The notes: a model not told the origin generated them from the letters alone. Shown: positions 54,808 to 64,000, counted from the first letter of the stretch. The stretch is 64,000 bases of DNA from CAIWHR01 sp963846855 (GCA_963846855.1 CAWJXK010000008.1:682001-746000), one strand, 5' to 3'. Made by a program: numbers and translations.

Positions 54808-55245
54808 ATGGCCAGGACATCGACCACCAGCGTGACGGTGCAATGGGGCGACTGCGATCCGGCGGCGATCGTCTTCTATCCGAAGTATTTCTACTGGTTC
54901 GATTCCGCGACGCATGCGCTGTTCGATCGCCTGCTCGCACCGAAGCTGGAGCTTCTGCAGCGCTTCGGCATCATCGGGTTTCCGCTCGCCGAAGCCTCGG
55001 CAAAATTCCTGCGCCCGTCCCGCGTCGGACAGGCGATCGAGATCGAGAGCGAGATCGTGTCCTGCACGGAGAGGCGGTTCACCGTCGCGCACCGCTGCAC
55101 GCGCGACGGCGACCTGCTGCTCGAAGGCCAGGAAGTGCGCTTCGCGGGCCGCGTCGACCCCGACGATCCTCAGCGTCTGCGCGCGATTGCGCTGCCGGCC
55201 GAGCTCATTACCGCGTTCGGCCTGTCGGGTGCGAGCGCCGCGTAG
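54808..55245 (+). CDS. YbgC/4-hydroxybenzoyl-CoA thioesterase family acyl-CoA thioesterase
   Basis: A 145-residue hotdog-fold protein. The catalytic loop is clear: VQWGDCDPAAIVFYPKYFYWFD, with the Asp (residue 17) that activates water in 4HBT-type thioesterases. GEAsA-like FPLAEASAKFLRP and IEIESEIVSC follow the family. It may hydrolyse short or aromatic acyl-CoA. The ATG at 54808 is preferred; the open frame extends upstream without homology. Confidence 0.85.
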   Translation: MARTSTTSVTVQWGDCDPAAIVFYPKYFYWFDSATHALFDRLLAPKLELLQRFGIIGFPLAEASAKFLRPSRVGQAIEIESEIVSCTERRFTVAHRCTRDGDLLLEGQEVRFAGRVDPDDPQRLRAIALPAELITAFGLSGASAA

Positions 55246-55344
55246 CCGCCCGGCGGTCCCACCGGCTTCATCCGGGTTGCACTGCCGTGCTGGCGCGTTG
55301 ACGGCGCCTTGAAAGCGGGGCCGCGCGGCGCCATCTGCTGTCGC

Positions 55345-56388
55345 ATGCCCCTCGACCCGATTCCCGCGACACCGGTGGCACTCGACGGGCCGGGCGCATC
55401 GTCCGCGGACGCCTCTCCGGAAATGGCCGATCGTCCGCTGCACGATGCGTACTCGCGAGCGGTGACCGGCGCCGTCGCGCGCGTCGCGCCTGCGGTCGCG
55501 CATGTGCAGGTCAGCAAGCGGCGGGGCAGCCGCGCGCAACGGCATGGATCGGGATCGGGCTTTCTCATCACGCCCGACGGATTCATGCTGACCAACAGCC
55601 ACGTTGCCGGAGACGCCGAGGCGATCGAGGTGACGCTGGCTGATGGACGCAACGCGGCTGCGGAGATCGTCGGCGACGATCCGGACTCCGACCTCGCGCT
55701 GCTCAAGGTCGCCGCGCCGGATCTCGCCTGGTGTCGGCTCGGCGATTCGACGCGTGTCGAGGTCGGCCAGATCGCCATCGCCATCGGCAGCCCGTACGGG
55801 TTTCAGCATTCGGTCACCGCCGGCATCGTCAGCGCGCTCGGCCGCTCGATGCGCGCGGCGACGGGCCGCCTGCTCGACAACGTGCTGCAGACCGACGCGG
55901 CGCTCAATCCTGGCAACTCGGGCGGCCCGCTGGTCGACGCCCGCGGCGAGGTCATCGGCGTCAACACGGCGGTGATCCTGCCGGCCCAGGGAATCTGCTT
56001 CGCGATCGCAGCATCGACGGCGGAGCGCGTCGCGGTCGCGCTGATTCGAGATGGACGCGTGCGGCGTGCGTGGCTCGGCGTCGGCGGGCAAACCATGCCG
56101 CTGCCGCGTCGGATCGTCAGGCATTTCGCGCTGCCGCGCGATTCCGCGGTTCGCGTGGATTCTGTCGAGAGCGGCTCTCCGGCGGCGCGGGCAGGTCTCG
56201 TACGTGGCGATGTCGTCATCGCGATCGACACGGCGCCGGTGACGAGCGTCGACGATCTGCAGCGCGCGCTTTCCGGCGAGGCGATCGGCCGCGTCGTCAC
56301 GCTCGACGTCGTTCGCCGCGAGCGCCGCCTCGACGTCGAAGCCGTGCCGCAGGAGCGCGCCGGACCGGCGCGGCGCGGCGCCCGCTGA
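55345..56388 (+). CDS. HtrA/DegP-type S1C serine protease with one PDZ domain
   Basis: A 347-residue protease. The catalytic triad is His86 (TNSHVAGD), Asp116 (DSDLALLK) and Ser192 (NPGNSGGPL). A PDZ domain covers about residues 255-340 (AWLGVGGQTMPL, SGSPAARAGLVRGDVVIAID). Unlike DegP and DegS, no signal peptide or membrane anchor is visible with either possible start (ATG 55345 or TTG 55309), so a cytoplasmic location is predicted. Cytoplasmic HtrA-like proteins are known but poorly studied. It precedes rppH by 92 bp. Confidence 0.87.
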   Translation: MPLDPIPATPVALDGPGASSADASPEMADRPLHDAYSRAVTGAVARVAPAVAHVQVSKRRGSRAQRHGSGSGFLITPDGFMLTNSHVAGDAEAIEVTLADGRNAAAEIVGDDPDSDLALLKVAAPDLAWCRLGDSTRVEVGQIAIAIGSPYGFQHSVTAGIVSALGRSMRAATGRLLDNVLQTDAALNPGNSGGPLVDARGEVIGVNTAVILPAQGICFAIAASTAERVAVALIRDGRVRRAWLGVGGQTMPLPRRIVRHFALPRDSAVRVDSVESGSPAARAGLVRGDVVIAIDTAPVTSVDDLQRALSGEAIGRVVTLDVVRRERRLDVEAVPQERAGPARRGAR

Positions 56389-56480
56389 AGATGTGGCGCA
56401 CCATGCGCCGCCCGGACCGCCTTTTCACGGAGCGCGATCTGTGGAAGAATGGGGTCAACCAACTTTTCGGGGTGACCGCG

Positions 56481-57044
56481 ATGCTGGATCGCGACGGTTA
56501 TCGCCCGAACGTAGCCATCGTTATCGTCAACGCGAAGAACCAGGTCTTCTGGGGCAAAAGGATCCGAGAGCACTCGTGGCAATTTCCGCAGGGTGGCATC
56601 AACCCTGGTGAGACGCCCGAACAGGCGATGTTCCGGGAGTTGAACGAGGAAGTCGGATTGGCACCGGAACACGTCAGGGTACTCGGCCGTACGCGCGATT
56701 GGTTGCGTTACGAGGTACCGCAGCACTGGATCAGACGGGAGTGGCGCGGCAGCTACCGCGGGCAGAAGCAGATCTGGTATCTGCTGCGCCTCGTCGGGCG
56801 CGACAGCGACGTCAAGCTCCGTGCGAACGAGCGTCCGGAATTCGACGCCTGGCGCTGGCACGATTACTGGGTGCCGCTCGAGACGGTGATCGAATTCAAG
56901 CGCGAGGTCTACCGCCGCGCGCTGACGGAGCTCGAGCGCTATCTCCACATGCGTCCGCAGACGCGGCGGCAGCGGCTCTTCGGCATGGCGCGCCAGACGG
57001 TGCCGGAGTCCTACTCCGATCCCACCTCGCAAGAAAACGACTGA
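56481..57044 (+). CDS. rppH: RNA pyrophosphohydrolase RppH
   Basis: A 187-residue Nudix enzyme that removes pyrophosphate from mRNA 5' ends, starting decay. It opens MLDRDGYRPNVAIVIVN; the Nudix box is visible as GGINPGETPEQAMFRELNEEVG at about residues 38-59. QKQIWYLLRL and FKREVYRRAL are also typical. The ATG at 56481 is chosen for the family start, with GGGGTG upstream. It lies upstream of a strong hairpin shared with the convergent Yip1 gene. Confidence 0.93.
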   Translation: MLDRDGYRPNVAIVIVNAKNQVFWGKRIREHSWQFPQGGINPGETPEQAMFRELNEEVGLAPEHVRVLGRTRDWLRYEVPQHWIRREWRGSYRGQKQIWYLLRLVGRDSDVKLRANERPEFDAWRWHDYWVPLETVIEFKREVYRRALTELERYLHMRPQTRRQRLFGMARQTVPESYSDPTSQEND

Positions 57045-57070
57045 CGGCTTCCAGCGACGCCCGTCGCGCG

Positions 57071-57098
57071 GCGAAGGCGGGCGCGTGCCCGCCTTCGC
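57071..57098. terminator. hairpin between convergent rppH and Yip1 gene
   Basis: GCGAAGGCGGGC-GCGT-GCCCGCCTTCGC, a perfect 12-bp stem with tetraloop. No T-run on either side, but position between converging genes suggests a two-way terminator or RNA end protector. Confidence 0.55.
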
Positions 57099-57107
57099 GC
57101 GATCCTG

Positions 57108-57674
57108 CTACTGCATCATTCCGAGTCCGCCCATCCCGCCGACGACGAACATCGGCATCAGCACGAAGCCGATCAGCGCCCCGAGCACGATCCCGCAGAC
57201 GATCACGACGATGGTGAAACCGACGGCCTTTTCCTGCGTGCATTTCTTCAGCACCGGTGCGCCGAGGTAGAACGTATACAGCGTGTAGATCAGCGCCAGA
57301 AGCGCGACTATCCCGCCCAGATAGGGCAGGAGCCTGAAGATCCCGGCGATCCAGGATGCGGTTGAAGCGTAGGCAACCAGCTTGAACGACTGGACGAAAT
57401 TCTTCTCACCACCGAAGGTCGGGGCGAGCATGTCGACGATCCATGCGACCACGAACAGCGATACGAGCGACGTAACGTACATGACGATTGCGGACGTGAT
57501 CCCGAAGGTCCCGAAGGTCATCAAGCGGATCGCAATCGCGATCGGTCCGATCGCCGCCAGGATGAGCGCGTAGCCGGTAAGGATCGACTGCACACTCGAT
57601 GCTTCCGACGCGATTTTCGGCCATTCGGTTTTCGGCGTGACAAGGATGTTCTTGACGCGATCGACCAAAGCCAT
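57108..57674 (-). CDS. Yip1-family integral membrane protein
   Basis: A 188-residue protein with a short cytoplasmic start (LVDRVKNILVTPKTEWPKI) and five hydrophobic segments, ending in Gly/Met-rich residues. This is the bacterial Yip1/DUF1282 family, whose role is unknown. GGAGGG before the ATG at 57674 fixes the start; the frame continues 22 codons upstream. Confidence 0.8.
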   Translation of the reverse strand: MALVDRVKNILVTPKTEWPKIASEASSVQSILTGYALILAAIGPIAIAIRLMTFGTFGITSAIVMYVTSLVSLFVVAWIVDMLAPTFGGEKNFVQSFKLVAYASTASWIAGIFRLLPYLGGIVALLALIYTLYTFYLGAPVLKKCTQEKAVGFTIVVIVCGIVLGALIGFVLMPMFVVGGMGGLGMMQ

Positions 57675-57834
57675 GGATTGTTCCCTCCGTCGTTCGGCAA
57701 TTGTGGATGCGCCGCGCGGCATCGCGTGCCGCAGGCGCATGGCGTTGGCTCCGCCCAGGTCGAGTGTAGAACAACCCTCGCGGAGTGTCGAACTGGAATG
57801 AGCCCATGCGCCACAACATGGTCCTGCTTCGGCG

Positions 57835-58243
57835 GCTCGCCCTGCGGGCTCGCTTAACTCCCTGCTGCGCAGGAAGTTAGCAACATGATGCTGATTGGCT
57901 TAGCCAATCACGACGGATATTGTGGCTCCGGCCGCTCGCCCTGCGGGCTCGCTTAACTCCCTGCTGCGCAGGAAGTTAGCCTCCGCCGCAACATGATGCT
58001 GATTGGCTTAGCCAATCACGACGGATATTGTGGCTCCGGCCGCTCGCCCTGCGGGCTCGCTTAACTCCCTGCTGCGCAGGAAGTTAGCCTCCGCCGCAAC
58101 ATGATGCTGATTGGCTTAGCCAATCACGACGGATATTGTGGCTCCGGCCGCTCGCCCTGCGGGCTCGCTTAACTCCCTGCTGCGCAGGAAGTTAGCCTCC
58201 GCCGCAACATGGTGCTGATTGGCTTAGCCAATCAGCACCATGT
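57835..58243. repeat. 108-bp tandem repeat block beyond proB (about 3.7 copies)
   Basis: Units start GCTCGCCCTGCGGG at 57835, 57934, 58042 and 58150; spacing is 99, 108 and 108, the first lacking a 9-bp piece. Each holds a near-palindrome (TTAACTCCCTGC / GCAGGAAGTTAG) and the palindrome TGATTGGCTTAGCCAATCA. The last copy merges with the proB 3' end, where AACATGGTGCTGATTGGC-TTA-GCCAATCAGCACCATGTT (58205-58243) is a perfect 18-bp inverted repeat spanning the stop codon. No gene lies in 57675-58223. Confidence 0.9.
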
Positions 58244-59345
58244 TGTCACGATGAATGAGCTCGGTCTCGTCGATGTAGCCCAGGATCGCCTCGATCTCGC
58301 TCGACGGGCGGCGCAGGATGCGAGCAGTCTCCTGGGCGGTGTAGTTGACGAGCCCGCGCGCGATCTCGCGGCCATCGGTGTCGACGCAGCCGACCACCGC
58401 TCCGCGCTCGAAGGCCCCGTCGACGGCGGTCACGCCGATCGGCAGAAGGCTCTTGCCGTCGCGCAGGATCGCGCGCACCGCGCCAGCGTCGAGCGTCAGC
58501 CGTCCGGCGAGCATCACGTGATCGGCGAGCCACTGCTTGCGCGCAGCGAGCGACACGGGCTCCGCGATCAGCGATGTCCCGATGTCCTCGCCGGCGGCGA
58601 GCCGCGTCAGCACGTCGGGCTCCCGGCCGCTGGCGATGACGGTGGACGCGCCCGAGCGCGCGGCGCGCTTCGCCGCGAGAACCTTGGTCAGCATTCCGCC
58701 GCGACCGACGGCGCCGCCGGCCTTGCCCGCCATCGCTTCGAGTCGATCGTCACCGGCGCGCGCACTCGTCACCAGAGTCGCCGCCGGATGATGGCGCGGG
58801 TCGGCGGTGTAGAGGCCCTGCTGATCGGTGAGCAGCACGAGCACGTCGGCCTCGATGAGGTTCGTCACCAGCGCGCCCAGCGTGTCATTGTCGCCGAAGC
58901 GGATCTCGTCGGTGGTCACCGTGTCGTTCTCGTTGATGATCGGAATGACGTCGAGATCGAGCAGCGTGCGCAGCGTCGAGCGCGCGTTGAGGTAGCGGCG
59001 GCGATCGGCGAGATCGTCGTGCGTCAGCAGGATCTGCGCGGTGTGCAGCGAGTATTCGGCGAACGCGGCCTCGTAGGCCTGGATCAGTCCCATCTGTCCG
59101 ACGGCCGCCGCCGCCTGCAGCTCGTGCATCGCGGAGGGCCGCGCGGTCCAGCCGAGCCGCGCAACGCCCGCGGCGATCGCGCCCGACGAGACCAGCACGG
59201 TCTTGCGGCCCATCCGCTTGAGGCCCGCGATCTGTGCCGCCCAGCGCGCGAGCGCCGCATGGTCCAGTCCACGCCCGTCGTTGGTGACGAGGCTCGAGCC
59301 GACCTTGACGACGAGCCGCGTGGCGGTGGCGACGGGGGTGCTCAT
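58224..59345 (-). CDS. proB: glutamate 5-kinase
   Basis: The first enzyme of proline synthesis, phosphorylating glutamate. The 373-residue protein has the kinase domain (LVVKVGSSLVT, LVSSGAIAAGVARLG, INENDTVTTDEIRFGDND, GRGGMLTKVLAAKRA) and a C-terminal PUA domain (ILRDGKSLLPIGV, GLVNYTAQE). Its last codons and stop are part of a perfect palindrome and of the tandem repeat block downstream. It lies 20 bp after obgE, the usual obgE-proB order. Confidence 0.95.
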   Translation of the reverse strand: MSTPVATATRLVVKVGSSLVTNDGRGLDHAALARWAAQIAGLKRMGRKTVLVSSGAIAAGVARLGWTARPSAMHELQAAAAVGQMGLIQAYEAAFAEYSLHTAQILLTHDDLADRRRYLNARSTLRTLLDLDVIPIINENDTVTTDEIRFGDNDTLGALVTNLIEADVLVLLTDQQGLYTADPRHHPAATLVTSARAGDDRLEAMAGKAGGAVGRGGMLTKVLAAKRAARSGASTVIASGREPDVLTRLAAGEDIGTSLIAEPVSLAARKQWLADHVMLAGRLTLDAGAVRAILRDGKSLLPIGVTAVDGAFERGAVVGCVDTDGREIARGLVNYTAQETARILRRPSSEIEAILGYIDETELIHRDNMVLIG

Positions 59346-59365
59346 GGCTTGCGCGCGCCGGGGAA

Positions 59366-60448
59366 TCAGGTCCCGGTCTTTGGTGCGGCGAGCGCCTCGT
59401 CCCCGGCGGCGTTGCGCCGCGCGCGTACGGCGTGCGCCGGATGGGCGTCGAGCCAGTCCTGAATCATGAACGTGAGCTCGCGGCAGCCGCTGCCGTTGAT
59501 CGCGGCAACAGCCGCGACGGGACCTTTCCAGCGCAGCGACTTCACGAACGCGGCGATCATTTCCTCGCGCTCGCCCTCGGGAACGAGGTCGAGCTTGTTG
59601 AGGACGAGCCAGCGCGGCTTCTTGTAGAGCGCAGGGTCGTAGCGCTTGAGCTCGCGCACGATCGCCTTCGCGTCGTGAACGGGGTCCGCGCCGGGGTCGA
59701 GCGGCACGACGTCGACGATGTGCAGCAGCAGGCGCGTGCGCTGCAGATGCCGCAGGAATCGGTGCCCGAGGCCCGCGCCGTCGGCGGCGCCTTCGATGAG
59801 ACCGGGAATGTCGGCGATGACGAAGCTGCGGCTCGTGTCGGTGCGCACTACGCCAAGATTCGGCGCAAGCGTGGTGAACGGATAATCGGCGACTTTCGGG
59901 CGCGCGGCGGACACGGCGCGGATGAACGTGCTCTTGCCGGCGTTGGGCATGCCGAGAAGGCCGACGTCGGCCAGCACCTTGAGCTCGAGACGCAGCTTGC
60001 GCTGCTCGCCCGCTTCGCCCTTGGTGAACTGGCGAGGCGCGCGGTTGGTGCTCGACTTGAAGTGCAGGTTGCCGAGGCCGCCGCTGCCGCCGCGCGCGAC
60101 CAGCGCGCGGGCGCCGTCCGTCGCGAGATCGGCGACGAGCTCGCCGGACTCGGCGTCGGTGATCACCGTCCCGACCGGCATGCGCAGGACGATGTCGTCT
60201 GCGCCCCTGCCGTATTTGTCGGCGCCGTGTCCGTTCTCGCCGCTGCGCGCGCGATGGATGCGCGCGTACCGATAGTCGATCAGCGTGTTGATGTTGCGGT
60301 CGGCGATGGCGTAGATGCTGCCGCCCTTGCCGCCGTCGCCGCCATCCGGCCCGCCGCGCGGCACGTATTTCTCGCGCCGGAACGACGCGGAGCCGTTGCC
60401 GCCGTCGCCCGCGATGACCTCGATCTTCGCTTCGTCGAAGAACTTCAT
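59366..60448 (-). CDS. obgE: Obg-family GTPase ObgE/CgtA
   Basis: A 360-residue essential GTPase linked to 50S assembly and stress signalling. The glycine-rich Obg fold covers residues 1-158 (GDGGNGSASFRREK, GGPDGGDGGKGGS). The G domain has GMPNAGKSTF (P-loop), DIPGLIEGA (G3) and NKLDL (G4). The C-terminal tail is short. rplU and rpmA, which usually precede obgE, are absent here; instead a glycosyltransferase gene overlaps its start by 4 bases. Confidence 0.95.
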   Translation of the reverse strand: MKFFDEAKIEVIAGDGGNGSASFRREKYVPRGGPDGGDGGKGGSIYAIADRNINTLIDYRYARIHRARSGENGHGADKYGRGADDIVLRMPVGTVITDAESGELVADLATDGARALVARGGSGGLGNLHFKSSTNRAPRQFTKGEAGEQRKLRLELKVLADVGLLGMPNAGKSTFIRAVSAARPKVADYPFTTLAPNLGVVRTDTSRSFVIADIPGLIEGAADGAGLGHRFLRHLQRTRLLLHIVDVVPLDPGADPVHDAKAIVRELKRYDPALYKKPRWLVLNKLDLVPEGEREEMIAAFVKSLRWKGPVAAVAAINGSGCRELTFMIQDWLDAHPAHAVRARRNAAGDEALAAPKTGT

Positions 60449-62139
60449 CGCGCGTCCCTGCGATAGAGCACGAAGCGCTCGGTGTCGTCGCCGCGCCGGT
60501 TGCCGCTCCAGACCGTCGTCCAGCCCTCCGGAACCAGCATCGCGCCGTCCATCCGGCCGTACTGGACGAGCAGCATGTCGCACGCATTGCCGGGCGAGAC
60601 CTCCTCGCGCGTCGTCACGAGTCCGGCGAAATACTGGAACAGCGCGCGCTGCGGCTCGCCGAGATTCCGGCTGGCGACGCAGCCTTCGTTCGGCAGCTTC
60701 GCGGCGAGCGCCTGCGCGACCGTGCGGTAGCTGCGCCGCGAGTCGAGATAGGGGAGCCAGATCGTCGAGTAGAGCGCCCAGATGAGCGTCATTCCGGCGG
60801 CCCAGTTGAGCACGGCGCGGCGATTCGACCGGCGCGCGGGGCGGACCAGCGCGAGCCAGAGCAAAGTGAGGAAAGCCGACACGCCGATCGCGAGGATACT
60901 GAACGCGGGCCGGTATCCGGCTTCGGTGTCGCGGAAGAGCTGCGCGACCGGGTCCGGCATCCCGGCAAAGTAGGACCAGAACCACGCCGTCCACACGAGC
61001 GCGGCGGTGAGCCCGAACGTGAGGATGCCGAACCAGTCGAGCGCGCCGGAGAATTCGCGCTTCAACGTGTCGATCTCGAGCGAGCCCAGCAGGACGAGCG
61101 GCACCAGCAACGGCATCAGATAGATGATGCGCGGATCGGCCATGATTGCGATGGCGCCGGCGATGACGATGGCGAGCGTCGCGGGCAGCTCCACGGCGGG
61201 CGTGTTGAGTCCGCCGTTGAAGCCGCGCCCTCGCGTCCAGAGCGTCCACGCGGCAAGAGGCAGCGCGGGCCAGGCGAACCACAGCAGGTTCTTGAGGAGC
61301 ACGCCGGGATCCGCTGCGCCCCGCGCGGCGAGCGGGCCGATCCAGTCCGTCCAGGACTGCGCCGCCCGCCACGTCGCGAGGTCGGCCGGCGAGCGCATCG
61401 CGAGCGCGATCGGCCACGAGGCGGCCAGCGGCAACGCGACGGCGAGCGCGGTCGCGACGACGGTCGCGTAATCGCGTGTCCTGAAGTTCCCCGAACGAGC
61501 CGGCAGGACGAGCGCGGTCAGCACGAGCCAGAGCGGGCCCATGAAGCCTTGCGACAGGAACGCGACCGCGATGCCCAATCCGAGCATCGCGCCGCCTGCG
61601 ATGCTGCGTCGCAATCCAAGCGCGAATCCGTACTGGCCGAGCGCGACGCCCAGCATGAGCCCGAGCTCGGGCGCGAGCTGGTGCGCGCGATCCCACAGTC
61701 CGACCGAGCCCACGAACAGCAACAGCGGCATCCAGCGGAACGCGCGCCCGAAGAGCTCGCGGGCGGTGGCCGCCAGGACGACCAGTGTCAGCGCGAGCAG
61801 GAGTCCGGCGGCGAGGCGGGCGGCGTCGTGCGGGGCGAGGACGCCGGAAAACAGGCTGGCCGTCGCGGCCGCAAGCCCGTAGACGAGCGGGGGGCGGTCG
61901 ATGAACGGCTCGCCGGTGAGATTGGGCGTGACGAGATCGCCGCCCTGCATCATTTCGTAGACGATGCCGAACGCCGTCGCGTCCTCCGTCTTCCACGGGT
62001 CGTGGCCGACGAGACCCAGCACGACCCAGGCGCCGCACAGGACGACGAGGCCGAACTGCTTCAGCGCACGATACTTGCCGGACGGGCTCAACTCAGCGCT
62101 GTCCGGCGAGGCTTCGGCGACTAGGATGCGTTGAGCCAT
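60445..62139 (-). CDS. PMT/ArnT-like membrane glycosyltransferase
   Basis: A 564-residue polytopic protein with about 12 helices. The N-terminal loop has DPWKTEDATAFGIVYEMMQGGDLVTPNL, with an acidic residue where GT39/GT83 enzymes bind the lipid-linked sugar, and IDRPPLVYGLAAAT after it. This is the architecture of ArnT and related enzymes that use polyprenyl-phosphate sugars. The acceptor is unknown. Stop and obgE start overlap (ATGA), so expression is coupled with obgE, an unusual partner. Confidence 0.8.
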   Translation of the reverse strand: MAQRILVAEASPDSAELSPSGKYRALKQFGLVVLCGAWVVLGLVGHDPWKTEDATAFGIVYEMMQGGDLVTPNLTGEPFIDRPPLVYGLAAATASLFSGVLAPHDAARLAAGLLLALTLVVLAATARELFGRAFRWMPLLLFVGSVGLWDRAHQLAPELGLMLGVALGQYGFALGLRRSIAGGAMLGLGIAVAFLSQGFMGPLWLVLTALVLPARSGNFRTRDYATVVATALAVALPLAASWPIALAMRSPADLATWRAAQSWTDWIGPLAARGAADPGVLLKNLLWFAWPALPLAAWTLWTRGRGFNGGLNTPAVELPATLAIVIAGAIAIMADPRIIYLMPLLVPLVLLGSLEIDTLKREFSGALDWFGILTFGLTAALVWTAWFWSYFAGMPDPVAQLFRDTEAGYRPAFSILAIGVSAFLTLLWLALVRPARRSNRRAVLNWAAGMTLIWALYSTIWLPYLDSRRSYRTVAQALAAKLPNEGCVASRNLGEPQRALFQYFAGLVTTREEVSPGNACDMLLVQYGRMDGAMLVPEGWTTVWSGNRRGDDTERFVLYRRDAR

Positions 62140-62176
62140 CGGAAGGTGGGCTGGTCAATCGAAAGGCCGTTCTTGG

Positions 62177-62204
62177 AAAGAAAAAGGCAGCCGAAGCTGC
62201 CTTT
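62177..62204 (-). terminator. intrinsic terminator of rpmE
   Basis: Read on the minus strand: AAAGGCAGC-TTCG-GCTGCCTTT followed by TTCTTTCC. About 60 bp beyond the rpmE stop; it would separate rpmE from the glycosyltransferase gene. Confidence 0.85.
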
Positions 62205-62263
62205 CTCGTCCGGGGCGCCGAGCAGGGCTTGCTGCGGCATTTTCGCGCGAAAACGGGCCGGCG

Positions 62264-62512
62264 TCAGGCTTTTGCGGCCGGCGCCTTGGGGGCGGCCTTC
62301 GCGGCAGCGGTCTTCGGCGCATAGCGCTGGCGGAACTTGTCGATGCGGCCGGCGGTGTCGACGACCTTCTGCTTGCCGGTGTAGAACGGATGGCAGACGG
62401 AGCAGACTTCGACGTGCAGCGGCTTCACGACAGTGGAACGCGTCGTGAAAACATTGCCGCAGCTGCAGGTCACGTTGATCTCGCCGTAGGCGGGATGAAT
62501 GCCTTCTTTCAT
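62264..62512 (-). CDS. rpmE: 50S ribosomal protein L31
   Basis: An 82-residue L31 of the zinc-binding (C+) type: MKEGIHPAYGEINVTCSCGN, then EVCSVCHPFYTGKQK. The C-terminal extension is Ala/Lys/Pro-rich. The ATG at 62512 gives the standard start; the frame continues 31 codons upstream. It has its own promoter and terminator and lies after rho, as in many betaproteobacteria. Confidence 0.96.
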   Translation of the reverse strand: MKEGIHPAYGEINVTCSCGNVFTTRSTVVKPLHVEVCSVCHPFYTGKQKVVDTAGRIDKFRQRYAPKTAAAKAAPKAPAAKA

Positions 62513-62613
62513 GCTTTCCTCACTGGCAGAGGTCCGTGGAGCGCGCCCTGGAGATCCGGTCGGCCGGTACGGGGTCGGCGCGAAGATGCGGGACGGCAGG
62601 ACCAAAACGTTAA

Positions 62614-62642
62614 ATTATCCCTGTTTTCATGCTGCAGCGCAA
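62614..62642 (-). promoter_or_regulatory. sigma-70 promoter of rpmE
   Basis: Read on the minus strand: TTGCGC (62637-62642), 17-bp spacer, GATAAT (62614-62619), about 100 bp before the rpmE ATG. Just upstream, ACAGCGGGT (62694-62702) and ACCCGCTGT (62714-62722) form a 9-bp inverted repeat. Confidence 0.55.
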
Positions 62643-62749
62643 GGTGGGGACTGAACCGTCAAATCGCAAGCGCCGGCCGGAACCCTCTTGAGAACAGCGG
62701 GTTGACGCGGCGGACCCGCTGTCGGTGACGGACCGAAGAGTCTACCGCG

Positions 62750-63093
62750 TGAGGCGGAGAAAACCGATTTCAAACCCAACCAGGGCCTGGTGCGCGCGAG
62801 GCTCCGAGGCTAACCGCGGCGCATGGAGTCGAAGAAGTAGGACGCCGGAGGGAGGAGCCGGGGCCCCGCGCGAAGCGTGGGAATGCGACCCCGGAGGCGG
62901 AGAAAACCGATTTCAAACGCGACCGTCGCTCATACGCACGAGACGGCGGGATCAACCTCTGCGCATGGAGTCGAAGAAGTAGGACGCCGGAGGGAGGAGC
63001 CGGGGCCCCGCGCGAAGCGTGGGGATGCGACCCCGGAGGCGGAGAAGACCGATTTCAAACGCGACCGTCGCTCATACGCACGAGACGGCGGGA

Positions 63094-63115
<22 letters not shown>
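62750..63115. repeat. 142-bp tandem repeat block beyond rho (about 2.5 copies)
   Basis: The marker ATGGAGTCGAAGAA occurs at 62823, 62965 and 63107, exactly 142 bp apart. The rightmost copy is the true end of rho; the other two are copies of the rho 3' end including its stop. The unit also contains TTTCAAA-CGATT-type and GGGGCCCC motifs. The leftmost copy differs in a central stretch but keeps the ends. Fills most of the 581-bp gap between rho and rpmE; no other gene is there. Confidence 0.92.

Positions 63116-64000
<885 letters not shown>

Noticed and set aside
57950..58170. attC-like sites in the proB repeats (GCTTAACTC ... GTTAGCC)
   Set aside because: The resemblance is to one arm only; R''/R' cores do not pair and the unit is a head-to-tail duplication with no cassette ORF.

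Overview
The window is high-GC chromosomal DNA whose gene order and proteins point to a betaproteobacterium (Burkholderiales/Rhodocyclales/Nitrosomonadales type). The indicators are fur next to bamE-dapB, the run carA-carB-greA-yhbY-rlmE-ftsH-folP-glmM, a Bug-type tricarboxylate receptor, DUF3305/DUF3306 formate dehydrogenase accessory genes, and rho-rpmE. No rRNA is present, so genus cannot be assigned.

Layout: 1-3.6 kb holds two tandem DUF1254-type secreted proteins, a Bug receptor and a VOC protein. 3.6-7.1 kb holds argF divergent from a nitronate monooxygenase-nnrS pair that has an FNR/NnrR-like box. 7.2-25.3 kb is core housekeeping: rpsT, murJ, fur, bamE, dapB, an SDR, carA, carB (three apparent +1 indels), greA, yhbY, rlmE, ftsH, folP, glmM, relA. 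25.3-33.5 kb is accessory: a NhaD-like antiporter, a broken CorA-like gene, a geranylgeranyl-reductase-like flavoprotein divergent from a fatty acid desaturase, a truncated class III cyclase, and chrA. 33.5-47.0 kb is a formate dehydrogenase island: moeA-mobA-fdhD-moaA on the minus strand, and DUF3305-DUF3306-polyferredoxin-torD-like-Tat peptide-fdhA-fdhB-lipoprotein-fdhC-small protein on the plus strand. Together these encode a Tat-exported Mo/W formate dehydrogenase, its cofactor synthesis and its maturation.

Directly after a tRNA-Ser(CGA) gene, 47.6-53.4 kb is an array of integron gene cassettes. Nine recognisable attC sites, one of them only a right half, plus a decayed terminal one, separate small plus-strand ORFs: DUF962-like, NTF2-like, membrane peptide, SDR stub, GFA, hydrolase-cyclase fusion, DUF3592, VOC, STAS/SEC14-like, and a secreted protein. 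No integrase is seen, so this is a CALIN-type array or the distal part of a chromosomal integron. A DUF1801 gene and a hypothetical gene follow.

54.8-64 kb returns to core genes: thioesterase, HtrA-like protease, rppH, Yip1 protein, proB, obgE, a PMT/ArnT-like glycosyltransferase, rpmE and rho (cut by the window end). Two tandem-repeat blocks stand out. About 3.7 copies of a 108-bp unit lie beyond the proB stop and about 2.5 copies of a 142-bp unit lie beyond the rho stop; in each, the unit carries a copy of the neighbouring gene's 3' end.

Several genes (carB, the CorA-like gene, the DUF3592 cassette) show single-base frame breaks. In carB these look more like assembly or read errors than biology.
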